Assembly: GCA_022736205.1 (NCBI GenBank)
Contig: DZAT01000005.1
Coordinates: forward strand, 3,977-51,995
Reading direction: 5' to 3'
DNA: 48,019 bases
Origin: Thiomicrospira cyclica
Lineage (GTDB): Bacteria > Pseudomonadota > Gammaproteobacteria > Thiomicrospirales > Thiomicrospiraceae
Part shown: positions 9,236-18,234 of the stretch, in pieces
How positions within the stretch are numbered: the first letter of the stretch is position 1
Layout of the letters: every line of letters begins with the position of its first letter
Program-made: the position numbers and the translations under genes
Notes under the pieces: generated by a model
The model's input: the letters and a program-made list of their open reading frames with translations, nothing else
What the model was told of the DNA's origin: nothing
Database searches by the model: none

Positions 9236-9260
9236 AAATTGTAGCCAAGGCTGTAAAATA
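9236..9260. promoter_or_regulatory. Candidate MntR operator
   Basis: The stretch AAATTGTAGCCAAGGCTGTA shows TAGC and GGCT half sites around a short spacer. It resembles the E. coli MntR box (ATAGCaaaGGCTAT core). It lies between the divergent mntR and mntH starts, 32 bases from the mntR ATG and about 40 from the mntH ATG, so one site could control both. The match is by eye. Confidence 0.6.
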
Positions 9261-9300
9261 AAGCCACAAGAAAATAACATCATGGAATTAACGCAACATC

Positions 9301-10605
9301 ATGAAGACAACAGCCCAAGTTAGCCTACCCGAATCGCATCGCAGCGTTGCCATACCCACACAAGTGGGCAGTCGTCGCTTATGGGCATTTATGGGACCAG
9401 GCTTTTTGGTCGCGGTTGGCTACATGGATCCTGGCAATTGGGCAACGGGATTAGCAGCAGGGTCGGCATACGGTTATACCTTGTTGTCAGTGGTACTTAT
9501 CGCCAGCTTAATGGCAATTGTGCTGCAAATCATGGCGGCACGCTTAGGCATCGCAACAGGTAAAGACTTAGCACAGCTCTGCCGAGAACGTTATAGCAAA
9601 ACGTCTGTTTTTGGCTTATGGATTATGGCAGAACTCGCCATTATTGCCACCGATTTAGCCGAGCTGTTAGGCAGTGCGATTGCCTTAAACCTATTATTCG
9701 ACATTCCTGTCATTGCAGGCATCCTTATTACCGTACTGGATGTATTGCTGATTTTAACCCTACAGCAACGCGGATTTCGCCTAATCGAAGCTGTGGTTGT
9801 TACCCTCATTACCAGTATTACGGTTTGTTTTTCGTTTGAGCTGGCACTTGCCAACCCCGACTGGCAAGCGGCAATGGCAGGGCTTGCACCCACATCGGGA
9901 CTACTGACCGACTCAACCATGCTGTATCTTGCCCTAGGCATTCTAGGCGCAACTGTGATGCCACATAACATCTATTTGCACTCTGCATTGGTACAAACGC
10001 GCGCCATCGGTACTGACAATGCAGCAAAAAAAGAAGCCATGCGCTATGCCAGCTTCGATACCGTTATTGCTTTATCCTTTGCCTTTTTTATTAATGCTGC
10101 GATTGTGGTATTAGCAGCTTCGGTGTTTTATGCCAATGGTAAAACCGATATTGCCGAAATTCAGGATGCCTATCAGCTACTCAGCCCGATGCTGGGTGCT
10201 GGATTAGCATCAACCTTGTTTGCGGTCGCGTTACTGGCTTCGGGTCAAAATGCCACCCTCACCGCAACCCTTGCTGGTCAAGTCGTGATGGAAGGCTTTC
10301 TCAATATTCGGTTACCCGCATGGCAACGCCGATTGGTGACACGCGGACTGGCGGTGATTCCAGCGGTGTGGGTTACATGGTATTTTGGTGAGCACGGCAC
10401 AGCTTCGTTACTCGTATTCAGTCAGGTTATTTTAAGCTTACAACTGCCCTTTGCGTTAGTGCCTTTATGGGTCATGACGAGCGATAAAAACCTGATGGGT
10501 GACTTTAGTAATCCGCTATGGTTAAAACTGCTTGCTGCTGCTATTACAGCACTGATTATTGTGCTCAACATACGACTACTATGGGACTTTGTTAACGGCA
10601 ATTAA
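9301..10605 (+). CDS. mntH: Manganese/divalent cation Nramp transporter MntH
   Basis: A 434-residue Nramp-family proton-coupled importer of Mn(II), with some Fe(II), in the inner membrane. It carries the two metal-binding unwound helices: DPGNW at residues 43-47 and MPHN at 220-223. About eleven hydrophobic segments span the protein, as expected. The ATG at 9301 gives the family N-terminus. The ribosome binding site is weak, and another ATG at 9282 is out of frame. It is divergent from mntR across a candidate operator, so Mn-dependent repression is expected. Confidence 0.97.
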   Translation: MKTTAQVSLPESHRSVAIPTQVGSRRLWAFMGPGFLVAVGYMDPGNWATGLAAGSAYGYTLLSVVLIASLMAIVLQIMAARLGIATGKDLAQLCRERYSKTSVFGLWIMAELAIIATDLAELLGSAIALNLLFDIPVIAGILITVLDVLLILTLQQRGFRLIEAVVVTLITSITVCFSFELALANPDWQAAMAGLAPTSGLLTDSTMLYLALGILGATVMPHNIYLHSALVQTRAIGTDNAAKKEAMRYASFDTVIALSFAFFINAAIVVLAASVFYANGKTDIAEIQDAYQLLSPMLGAGLASTLFAVALLASGQNATLTATLAGQVVMEGFLNIRLPAWQRRLVTRGLAVIPAVWVTWYFGEHGTASLLVFSQVILSLQLPFALVPLWVMTSDKNLMGDFSNPLWLKLLAAAITALIIVLNIRLLWDFVNGN

Positions 10606-10640
10606 AACCAGTACAACGCAAGAGCACAGTAGTGGGCATC

Positions 10641-10781
10641 ACTAGAAATTAAGGGATAGGGGTCTGGGGGAAGGGTTGATAATTAAGCACATGTAACAAT
10701 TTAATTTAACTCCCTTCCACCAGCTAAAAAAACAAAACAGGGACTCTAAAAACGAGCGAAGCGAAGCTTTTAGAAGCTCCC
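10641..10781 (+). repeat. Interspersed palindromic element, copy B
   Basis: This copy lies between the convergent mntH and the unknown gene at 10788. It has the G-rich arm GGGGTCTGGGGGAAGGGTT and the matching TCCCTTCCACCAGC arm about 35 bases later. AAAAAAACAAA and then the terminal hairpin follow (TCTAAAA at 10745-10751 with TTTTAGA at 10768-10774; loop includes GAGCGAAGCGAAG). The left terminus is decayed. Apart from this element the 182-base gap holds nothing I recognise, so it may double as a bidirectional terminator. Confidence 0.8.
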
Positions 10782-10787
10782 TAGGTT

Positions 10788-11648
10788 TTAACGACGATAA
10801 ACCCACCATCCTAGTATTCGTTTCAACCACTCAAAAAATGCCGACTCGACTTGTTCATTACGCTTCAGGTCAACCGCCATTTTGGATAGTTTAACCGTGC
10901 CCGCGTCTGTCGTTAAGCGCTTCTCGATAGCAACCTGCATTTCTGGGGTTTCTCGGGTAAAGGCACGAATAAAATCATCGAAATTTTCTGTCTCGCTTTC
11001 GCCACGATGCGCCAACCACTGTTGCGCATTGGCATCGGTCGATGCGGGCATGGTCGAAGTCACAATATGCTGTGCTTGCGCTTGCGTCTGTTGTGTGTCG
11101 CCATCGAAGCGAAGATTGAGCACAATTTCACTGTCCGAATAATCGCGCCACAAACGACGAATACGCGCAATGACCTCTTCGCGCGTTGCTACCACACCAA
11201 CATGCGCTTCTTTTTCCAGTCGCGCTTCAATCAACGGAATGGCTTCGATAAACTCATGCGACTCTAACTGGGCTAACAAATCGGCAACATTAATACGCAG
11301 TACCGCATCTTGACTGGATGATAAAACCTGCTCAATTTCGTCGGCCAAACGCTGACGATCAGCCAGTTTCTTTAACTCTAGCTCATACAACTCATCGTTA
11401 AATGCCAAGCCCAGATTGGTTGTTAGCATCGAAATCATCGGCACAACCTGACGCAACCCACGCAAAGGATTATCGAGTAACTCATAAATCGTTGTCGCAA
11501 CTGACTCAGAAGACCCTGACGAAATGAGTTTACCATCCGACATGCGCCGCATGCCGTGCAACGCAATAAAAGCCTGTGCCACATGACGAATCATTGCCTC
11601 GTCCAAATCCGACAAATCAAATAACTCGCGTTCACCCGTTTGCATCAT
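10788..11648 (-). CDS. Unrecognised protein downstream of ferredoxin
   Basis: A 286-residue soluble protein with no signal peptide or membrane span that I can see. It is rich in charged helices (for example ELYELELKKLADRQRLADEI) and has a C-terminal tryptophan-rich end (ILGWWVYRR). No enzyme motif is recognised. An upstream start at 11729 would run back into the ferredoxin gene. The ATG at 11648 is chosen because TAGGAGTG precedes it and it begins 19 bases after the ferredoxin stop. Co-transcription with the 2Fe-2S protein suggests a linked role, but I cannot name one. Confidence 0.7.
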   Translation of the reverse strand: MMQTGERELFDLSDLDEAMIRHVAQAFIALHGMRRMSDGKLISSGSSESVATTIYELLDNPLRGLRQVVPMISMLTTNLGLAFNDELYELELKKLADRQRLADEIEQVLSSSQDAVLRINVADLLAQLESHEFIEAIPLIEARLEKEAHVGVVATREEVIARIRRLWRDYSDSEIVLNLRFDGDTQQTQAQAQHIVTSTMPASTDANAQQWLAHRGESETENFDDFIRAFTRETPEMQVAIEKRLTTDAGTVKLSKMAVDLKRNEQVESAFFEWLKRILGWWVYRR

Positions 11649-11667
11649 GACACCCACTCCTAACTGT

Positions 11668-12021
11668 TTAACGACGCCTACGACGTGGCGACACTGGCTG
11701 CGACAACAAACCCACCCGAATCGTACCATTGGGCAAGCAAGAGCACATCAATATTTCCCCAGACTCTAATGGGAAATTTATTTCTTTAGTATAACCGACT
11801 TCGCCATCCAATAAATAAGCAACACAAGCACCGCAGTTACCACTACGACAACTGGAACGGACAGGCAAACCTGCTTTATCCAAGACATCAAGAACAGAAC
11901 GCTCATGCTGCCATGTACAGGTTCCATGACCATCAACTTGAATGTTCGCCATCGGCAACTGATTTTGATCTTGCAACGATAAGACTTTTGCCCTCTTTTT
12001 ACCCATCAGCCAATCAAACAT
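11668..12021 (-). CDS. 2Fe-2S plant-type ferredoxin
   Basis: A 117-residue protein with the plant-type 2Fe-2S motif SCRSGNCGAC (Cys58, Cys63, Cys66) and a distal LMCSC (Cys93/Cys95). The spacing resembles small YfaE-like ferredoxins. The N-terminal 25 residues and the very basic tail (PRRRRR) are outside the fold; the tail could bind nucleic acid or a partner. It heads a two-gene unit with the unknown gene downstream. Electron carrier function follows from the motif; the redox partner is unknown. Confidence 0.88.
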   Translation of the reverse strand: MFDWLMGKKRAKVLSLQDQNQLPMANIQVDGHGTCTWQHERSVLDVLDKAGLPVRSSCRSGNCGACVAYLLDGEVGYTKEINFPLESGEILMCSCLPNGTIRVGLLSQPVSPRRRRR

Positions 12022-12111
12022 GAATGATCTCCCTTAAACTTTTCTTAACATTGTGTGTCATTTCGTTTAGAATTAATGCATAATTCCTAAAAACAATAAC
12101 AGTCTACTATC

Positions 12112-12399
12112 ATGCATCAACCCAGCGCATTACACGAAGCAACACGTCAATCACTCGAACACTATTTTGCCACGCTTGACGGACAAATACCGATTAATTT
12201 GCATGCCATCGTCATGCAAGAGGTGGAGCAAGCACTCTTCGACTTTGTGATGCGTCGAACGGGCAATAACCAAAGTATGAGTGCTAAGTGGCTGGGTATC
12301 AATCGCAACACACTACACAAAAAAATTGAACAATACGGTTTGCTCGCAGAGAGCAATCTGACACCCACTGCAGGAGAATTACATGCTCAAACCCGTTAA
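12112..12399 (+). CDS. fis: DNA-binding protein Fis
   Basis: A 95-residue Fis-family protein. The C-terminal half ([20 protein letters not shown], then [16 protein letters not shown]) is the Fis helix-turn-helix. Fis bends DNA, shapes the nucleoid and controls growth-phase genes. It overlaps purH by 17 bases. A fis-purH-purD order is known from Pseudomonas-type genomes, and here the first two genes keep it. About ten residues follow the usual Fis end and include the purH ribosome binding site. Confidence 0.93.
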   Translation: MHQPSALHEATRQSLEHYFATLDGQIPINLHAIVMQEVEQALFDFVMRRTGNNQSMSAKWLGINRNTLHKKIEQYGLLAESNLTPTAGELHAQTR

Positions 12400-13963
12400 A
12401 CGCGCTTTATTAAGTGTATCCGATAAAACAGGTCTTATCGACTTTGCTCGTACACTGAGTGGTATGGGCGTTGACTTACTGTCAACAGGTGGAACCTTTA
12501 AAGCCATTCAAGACGCTGGCATTGCTGTCACAGAAGTCTCTAGCTACACGGGATTCCCCGAAATGATGGATGGACGTGTTAAGACGTTACATCCTAAAGT
12601 GCACGGTGGTTTACTGGGTCGTCGTGGCACAGACGATGCCATCATGGCAGAGCACGGCATCAAGCCGATTGATTTACTGGTCGTGAATTTGTATCCGTTC
12701 GAGGCAACCGTTGCAAAAGCAAATTGTAGTTTAGAAGATGCCATCGAAAATATCGACATCGGTGGACCTGCCATGTTGCGTGCAGCGGCTAAAAACCATG
12801 CCGACGTTGCTGTTATCACCGATATTGCTGACTATGGTCGCATTGTCGAAGAACTGACTGCCAACAACGGACAACTCTCGCATGCAACTCGTTTCGATTT
12901 AGCGATTAAAACTTACGAAACCACCTCGCGCTACGATGGTGCAATTGCGAACTACTTCGGTGCTCGTTTAGGCGAAGCAACTTTTGAGCAACCAGCCGAT
13001 TTCCCGCGTACTTTTAGCAGTCAGTTTGTGAAGGCACAAGACTTACGTTATGGCGAAAACCCGCATCAGAAAGCGGCTTTTTACACAGAACGCAACAACA
13101 CCGAAGCGTCTATTTCAACCGCACGTCAGTTGCAGGGCAAAGAACTGTCTTACAACAACATCGCCGATACCGATGCTGCATTAGAATGCGTTAAATCATT
13201 TGTTAAGCCAGCGTGCGTCATCGTCAAACATGCCAACCCATGTGGTGTCGCTGTGAGTTTAGATGGCATCCGCACAGCTTACGATTTGGCATATGCTACC
13301 GACACTGAATCGGCATTTGGCGGCATCATCGCCTTCAACCGCCCACTCGATGCCGACACCATGCAGGCGATTATTAGTCGTCAGTTTGTCGAAGTGATTA
13401 TTGCACCAGAAGTATCGCAAGAAGCGCTCAGCATTGCAGCAAGCAAGCCTAATGTTCGCGTTATGTCTTGTGGCGCATTGCCAGAAACACGCACAGCCTT
13501 CTTGGATTACAAGCGCGTTAATGGTGGTTTATTAGTGCAATCTGCCGACATGGGCATGATTACCGAAGCCGACTTAAAAATCGTTACGCAACGCGTACCA
13601 ACCGAAGCCGAAATCCACGACTTAGTCTTCGCCTGGAAAGTGGCAAAATACGTTAAGTCTAACGCCATTGTCTACGCTAAAAACCGCCAAACCATTGGTG
13701 TTGGCGCTGGTCAGATGAGCCGAGTTAACTCGGCTCGTATTGCGGCAATTAAAGCCGAACACGCTGGCTTGCAAGTCAAAGGCGCAGTCATGGCATCCGA
13801 TGCCTTCTTCCCCTTCCGCGATGGCATCGACAATGCCGCTGCTGCGGGCATTTCGTGCATCATTCAACCTGGTGGCTCAATGCGCGACCAAGAGGTCATT
13901 GATGCCGCCAACGAACACGGCATGGCGATGGTCTTCACAGGGATGCGTCACTTCCGTCATTAA
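12383..13963 (+). CDS. purH: Bifunctional AICAR formyltransferase / IMP cyclohydrolase
   Basis: The 526-residue PurH carries out the last two steps of IMP synthesis. The N-terminal cyclohydrolase domain begins [18 protein letters not shown] and contains STGGTFKAI. The transformylase domain has KHANPCGVA and ends with the family signature [16 protein letters not shown] and QPGGS. The ATG at 12383 follows CAGGAG. It overlaps fis and is followed by a strong hairpin terminator. Confidence 0.98.
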   Translation: MLKPVKRALLSVSDKTGLIDFARTLSGMGVDLLSTGGTFKAIQDAGIAVTEVSSYTGFPEMMDGRVKTLHPKVHGGLLGRRGTDDAIMAEHGIKPIDLLVVNLYPFEATVAKANCSLEDAIENIDIGGPAMLRAAAKNHADVAVITDIADYGRIVEELTANNGQLSHATRFDLAIKTYETTSRYDGAIANYFGARLGEATFEQPADFPRTFSSQFVKAQDLRYGENPHQKAAFYTERNNTEASISTARQLQGKELSYNNIADTDAALECVKSFVKPACVIVKHANPCGVAVSLDGIRTAYDLAYATDTESAFGGIIAFNRPLDADTMQAIISRQFVEVIIAPEVSQEALSIAASKPNVRVMSCGALPETRTAFLDYKRVNGGLLVQSADMGMITEADLKIVTQRVPTEAEIHDLVFAWKVAKYVKSNAIVYAKNRQTIGVGAGQMSRVNSARIAAIKAEHAGLQVKGAVMASDAFFPFRDGIDNAAAAGISCIIQPGGSMRDQEVIDAANEHGMAMVFTGMRHFRH

Positions 13964-13992
13964 TGGATAAAATCAAAAAACCTCGCTCAAAC

Positions 13993-14026
13993 AAAAAAGC
14001 CGCCAATTTCTTGGCGGCTTTTTTAT
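13993..14026. terminator. Bidirectional intrinsic terminator after purH
   Basis: The stem AGCCGCCAA/TTGGCGGCT (13998-14006 with 14011-14019) has a four-base loop and is flanked by A-rich and T-rich runs. It can stop purH transcription on the plus strand and the converging chemoreceptor pseudogene on the minus strand. Confidence 0.92.
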
Positions 14027-14049
14027 AACGATAAACGTACAAAAACCTG

Positions 14050-16253
14050 TTAAAACTCGCCCCATTCCTCTGTCTTGCTCACACGAGCAGGTGCTGGCAA
14101 GGAGGATAAGGCTTTCTTGGGTTTTGACGTCGTCACAGGCGCTGGCTTTCTTGTTGCTGATGTCTTATTAGGTTGATACCCAATATTGAAGAAACTCATG
14201 TTCTGACGCAACCCATCTGCTTCTTGGCTTAGGCTATTCGCTGCAGCCGTCGTTTCTTCGACCAAAGATGCATTTTGTTGCGTTACGGTATCAATATTGG
14301 CAATGGCTAAGTGCACTTGAGCAATACCGCTACTCTGTTCATTCGACGCGGCTGCAATCTCCTCGATCATCGTCACCACCTGCTCAACCGTGGTTGTAAT
14401 ACCACCCAAAACTTCGCCAGACTTTTCTGCCAATTGCGTACCATTTCTAACACGCGCGACACTATCGTCAATTAACCCTTTGATATCTTTAGCAGCTTCA
14501 GCTGATTTTTGTGCTAAAACACGAACCTCACCCGCAACAACCGCAAAGCCGCGACCATGTTCACCCGCACGAGCCGCCTCGACTGCCGCATTCAGTGCCA
14601 GCAAATTGGTTTGGAAAGCAATACCATCAATAAGACTCACAATATCAGCGATCTTCATGCTCGACTCTTGAATAGACTGCATGGCACCAATGGTTTTCTG
14701 CATCACAGAAACCCCTTCGCCTGCCTGATTTTGCACCTGATGTGCCAAACCTGCAACCAAATGCGCATTGGCAGTGTTTGCTTGTACCGCTGTTGCCATT
14801 TCATGCATCGTTGTGCTGGTTTTCTCTAAAGATGCAGCCTGCTGTTGCACACGATTCGACAAATGTGCCGATCCTTGCGCAACCTGATTTGCCGCATCCG
14901 TGACAATTTCAGCAGCTTCCATCGACAAACCAATCACCGCTTTAATCTTATCCGTTGACGCAGCACGAGCATCCTGTAACGACTTAAACCGACCTTTGTA
15001 TTGACCTTGTGCCTGAGCCGTTAAATCCCCTTGCAATTGTGCATGCGCCAAATTAACCAAATCAGTCGTTAAATGATCTAAAGTATCTATTGTCTGGTTA
15101 ATCGCCGACTTCATAATCAAGAGATCTCCTTTCGCTGCAGAGGTCACTCGCAATTCAAATGTACCCTCATTCAGCGAAGCCATAGAGCGATTGATATCAG
15201 CAATAACACCACTGAGGTTTGCCATTGTGTTCATAGCATGATTCGCAAGCTCGGCAAATTTTCCTTCTGTGTTACATTCAATCTTCGTATCGAACTGACC
15301 GTCATGAAGCCCTTGCATGAGTTTACTCAATTGCGCCATTGTTGTTGACACGCGATCTACCGACTGATTAATGCTAACCTTTAAGGTGTCTAACTCACCC
15401 GAATAAACACCCTCGACACGATGATCAAATTGACCCTTAGCAATCGAAGCAACCACTAAATTGCTTTCTGAAATGACTCGATGAAGGACTTCCTTTAAGT
15501 TCAATACCGAGCGCAAAACACTGCCATCAGCGGGTTGATGCGTCACTCTGATATTAAAATTGCCCAACGATAACTATTGTGCAATCTCGACAACCTGCGC
15601 TGGCTCGCCACCCAATTGACGTGTGATAGAGCGGATAATCGCAAACGCAACAAAATACCAACAATCACAGATAACAAACCCAGTAGCACTGTAATATTGA
15701 AGGAAAAGGCGCGTTCTTCAATGCTTTTCTCTTGAAAGCTTTCTGCTTTTTTCACTGCAATATCGTAAATTATTTTGCTACTTGCAAAAATCTCTACTAA
15801 CTTTGGCCCACCAGCGGTACGCGTTAAATCGCCTGCTTCAGCACCTTTACCCTCGCGCTTCAAAACAATGACTTGATCACGAATCGGCTTCCACGATCTA
15901 AATAACTGAATCAATTTTTCCATGTCATCGGGACTGGTCAGGTAACGCGACTTTGCCAACGTCAAATCATCGATAACCTTCTGCTCAAGCGCATCGACCT
16001 GCTGTGTCAGCTTAACAATTTCTGCATCATCTTTGACCATCGCAATATCTTTCATCAAGCGCGACATACGCACAATATTGCCATCTGCTCTCGATACCGC
16101 ATTGGTAACCGCAAAAGGATGCTTAAATTGCTTTTCAGTCAGATCAGCCAGTTTCCCTTGCTGAACAACAGAAAAAATAACCGTAATAATCAGTAAGGAA
16201 AGCAAAAAGCCAAACCCCAACAGCATTTGCACGCGAACCGTTAATTTATTCAT
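14050..16253 (-). pseudogene. Broken methyl-accepting chemotaxis protein gene
   Basis: The 5' part encodes an N-terminal membrane anchor, a periplasmic four-helix-type sensor (about residues 35-185) and a second membrane segment. Near 15640-15655 the frame shifts; the continuation (FAIIRSITRQLGGEPAQVVE) is readable in another frame. That frame then meets an amber codon at 15574-15576, where chemoreceptors usually have a HAMP residue. After it the HAMP repeats, a complete signalling domain ([18 protein letters not shown]) and a C-terminal EWGEF follow without further damage. EWGEF fits the xWxxF CheR-tether pentapeptide. The ATG at 16253 is preferred over a TTG at 16268. A TTG at 15567 could start the cytoplasmic part, but I see no good ribosome site. 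A sequencing error could explain one lesion, less easily both. Confidence 0.85.
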
Positions 16254-16455
16254 CACAACATCTCTCAATCAATGACACATTAAAACCTAACCTTAATCTA
16301 AGTATTTATTTTACCCCTTTTACGTGATCAAAAACGTTAATACGTAAAACTATCCGAAAAAACACCCGCAAAACCGATGATGACTTCCTGAAAACTTATA
16401 TGATTAAGAAATCTGAAATAATTTGTTAATCAATTGTTTACATGCTATTTTAGTA

Positions 16456-16499
16456 CACCCATTCCCCCAGCCCCCCCAACCCTTGTAGGTTATTAGAAG
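16456..16499 (-). repeat. Interspersed palindromic element, truncated copy F
   Basis: Read on the minus strand, this is the left third of the element only: a decayed CTAATAACC terminus, AAGGGTTGGGGGGGCTGGGGGAA, then nothing resembling the right arm. It lies in the 298-base gap between the chemoreceptor pseudogene and purD. The rest of that gap is AT-rich with no gene. Confidence 0.6.
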
Positions 16500-16511
16500 T
16501 CCCCTTATAAT
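16483..16511 (+). promoter_or_regulatory. Candidate purD promoter
   Basis: A perfect TATAAT (16506-16511) has a partial -35, TTGTAG (16483-16488), at 17-base spacing, giving a leader of about 35 bases before the purD ATG. The -35 lies inside the remnant repeat. Sequence match only; I see no PurR box. Confidence 0.5.
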
Positions 16512-16551
16512 AAAGACAATGTAAATTAACCCCCAGAAGAACCGACCTATC

Positions 16552-17865
16552 ATGAATATTCTTGTTATTGGCAATGGCGGACGCGAACACGCGCTCGCGT
16601 GGAAACTAGCTCAATCAACCAAAGTAACCACTGTATTTATCGCACCAGGCAATCCTGGTAGCGCCAGCGAAACCAAGTGTCAAAACGTTACCATTAGTGC
16701 AACCGATGTGCCTGCACTGGTTGCTTTTGCTCAAGCCAATGCTATTGCACTGACCGTTGTTGGACCAGAAGCCCCTTTAGCAGCAGGTGTGGTTGATGCC
16801 TTTCGTGCCGCTGGATTGTCGATTTTTGGACCAACAAAAATCGCAGCGCAATTAGAAAGCTCTAAAGCGTTTGCTAAAGATTTTATGGCACGTCATCATA
16901 TCCCAACCGCTTTCTATCGCGTGTTTAATGGCGAAGAACAAGCACAAGCCTTGGCCTATGTGCGCGAACAAGGTGCACCCATTGTGCTCAAAGCAGACGG
17001 ATTAGCGGCAGGTAAAGGCGTGATTGTTGCCATGACACTCGCAGAAGCGGAAGAAGCGGTTAATGACATTTTAGGCGGAAAATTTGGCAGCGCAGGCGCA
17101 CGCCTCGTCGTAGAAGAGTTCTTAACGGGCGAAGAAGCCAGTTTTATTGTCATGTGCGATGGCAAAAACAGCATCTCAATGGCAAGCAGCCAAGATCACA
17201 AAGCGCGCGACAATGGCGACAAAGGTCCTAACACGGGCGGCATGGGCGCTTACTCGCCTGCTCCTGTGGTCACAGCAGACGTTGAAGCACGTATTATCGA
17301 GCGCGTCATTAAGCCCGTCTTAGCGGGCATGGCAAGCGAAGGCAATCCTTACACAGGGTTTTTATACGCAGGCTGCATGATCGATCCACAAGGCAACCCC
17401 AAAACACTCGAGTTCAACTGCCGCTTTGGTGATCCAGAAACACAGCCGATTATGATGCGCCTACAGTCAGACTTGGTTGATTTGGTCGAAGCTGCCTTGG
17501 CCGAAAAACTTGATGTGACAACAACACAATGGGATGAACGCGTTGCCCTTGGTGTGGTTATGGCTGCAGCAAACTATCCAGATGAACCACAGAAAGGCGA
17601 TACTATTACAGGGATTGATGCTGCACAGGCAACAGGAGCAAAAGTATTCCAAGCAGGTACAGCTAGCGACGATCACGGCAAGACTATAACCAGTGGCGGT
17701 CGTGTGCTATGTGTTACCGCATTAGGCTCGACGACGGAGCAGGCACAGCAAGCTGCATATGCTGCACTGAAAGAAATCTGTTTCGATGGGGCTTTTTATC
17801 GCACCGATATTGGCTATCGTGCGGTCATGCGCGAGCAAAATCAGAAACAAAAGAACAAAAGTTGA
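16552..17865 (+). CDS. purD: Phosphoribosylamine-glycine ligase
   Basis: The 437-residue GAR synthetase (ATP-grasp) is step two of purine synthesis. It begins MNILVIGNGGREHALAWKL and carries APGNPG, LKADGLAAGKGV, DHKARDNGDKGPNTGGMGAY and the C-terminal ATP-grasp FNCRFGDPETQP. Length is normal. It is separated from purH by the antisense chemoreceptor pseudogene, so it has its own promoter. A lysine-rich tail ends the protein. Confidence 0.98.
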   Translation: MNILVIGNGGREHALAWKLAQSTKVTTVFIAPGNPGSASETKCQNVTISATDVPALVAFAQANAIALTVVGPEAPLAAGVVDAFRAAGLSIFGPTKIAAQLESSKAFAKDFMARHHIPTAFYRVFNGEEQAQALAYVREQGAPIVLKADGLAAGKGVIVAMTLAEAEEAVNDILGGKFGSAGARLVVEEFLTGEEASFIVMCDGKNSISMASSQDHKARDNGDKGPNTGGMGAYSPAPVVTADVEARIIERVIKPVLAGMASEGNPYTGFLYAGCMIDPQGNPKTLEFNCRFGDPETQPIMMRLQSDLVDLVEAALAEKLDVTTTQWDERVALGVVMAAANYPDEPQKGDTITGIDAAQATGAKVFQAGTASDDHGKTITSGGRVLCVTALGSTTEQAQQAAYAALKEICFDGAFYRTDIGYRAVMREQNQKQKNKS

Positions 17866-17942
17866 CCTTAAGTAATGTTTACGTCATACAATGCGCGTAA
17901 AATGTAGTGCGTAATCACATTTAATGAAAAAAGGAAAAAACA

Positions 17943-18185
17943 ATGCAAGTTGAAAATCACGTATCGTTAGCAAACGAATTCCCAGAATTCAAAGATAAAA
18001 TCCATACATTAAAAATGGAAAATGCACACTTTGCTAAATTGTTCGACGAATACAATACAGCAGATAGTGAAATTCTACGTATCGAAAGTGGCGCTGAACA
18101 TGCAGGTGACTTTGATTTAGAAGGCGTTAAAAAACAACGTTTACACTTAAAAGATCAAATTTATACAATGTTAACAACAGGCTAA
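17943..18185 (+). CDS. YdcH-like DUF465 small protein
   Basis: An 80-residue helical protein of the YdcH/DUF465 type: EFPEFKDKIHTLKMENAHFA, then the typical FDEYNTADSEILRIE and VKKQRLHLKDQIY. The function of the family is not established. A purine-rich ribosome site (AAAGGAAAAAAC) precedes the ATG. It lies 77 bases after purD and ends in a strong terminator, so it is probably a single-gene unit. Confidence 0.85.
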   Translation: MQVENHVSLANEFPEFKDKIHTLKMENAHFAKLFDEYNTADSEILRIESGAEHAGDFDLEGVKKQRLHLKDQIYTMLTTG

Positions 18186-18199
18186 CCTGCTGTTGCAAT

Positions 18200-18234
18200 C
18201 AAAAAAAGCCCGAATCATTTTCGGGCTTTTTTTT
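18200..18234. terminator. Bidirectional intrinsic terminator
   Basis: The stem AAGCCCGA/TCGGGCTT (18206-18213 with 18221-18228) has seven A on the left and eight T on the right. It serves the DUF465 gene on the plus strand and the secreted-protein gene on the minus strand, whose stop codon touches its edge. Confidence 0.92.

Noticed and set aside
8764-9267. Longer MntR starting at a GTG at 9267
   Set aside because: The extra 21 residues do not match the family and would cover the candidate operator; the ATG at 9204 gives the normal length.
14050-15567. Cytosolic stand-alone chemoreceptor gene starting at 15567
   Set aside because: The start would be a TTG without a ribosome site in the middle of a HAMP domain, directly after an amber codon; the neighbouring frame supplies the missing upstream part, so it is better read as one broken gene.
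17862-17895. Sigma-70 promoter for the DUF465 gene (TTGACC ... TACAAT)
   Set aside because: The spacer is 19 bases, too long for a confident call, and the -35 overlaps the purD stop; left unannotated.
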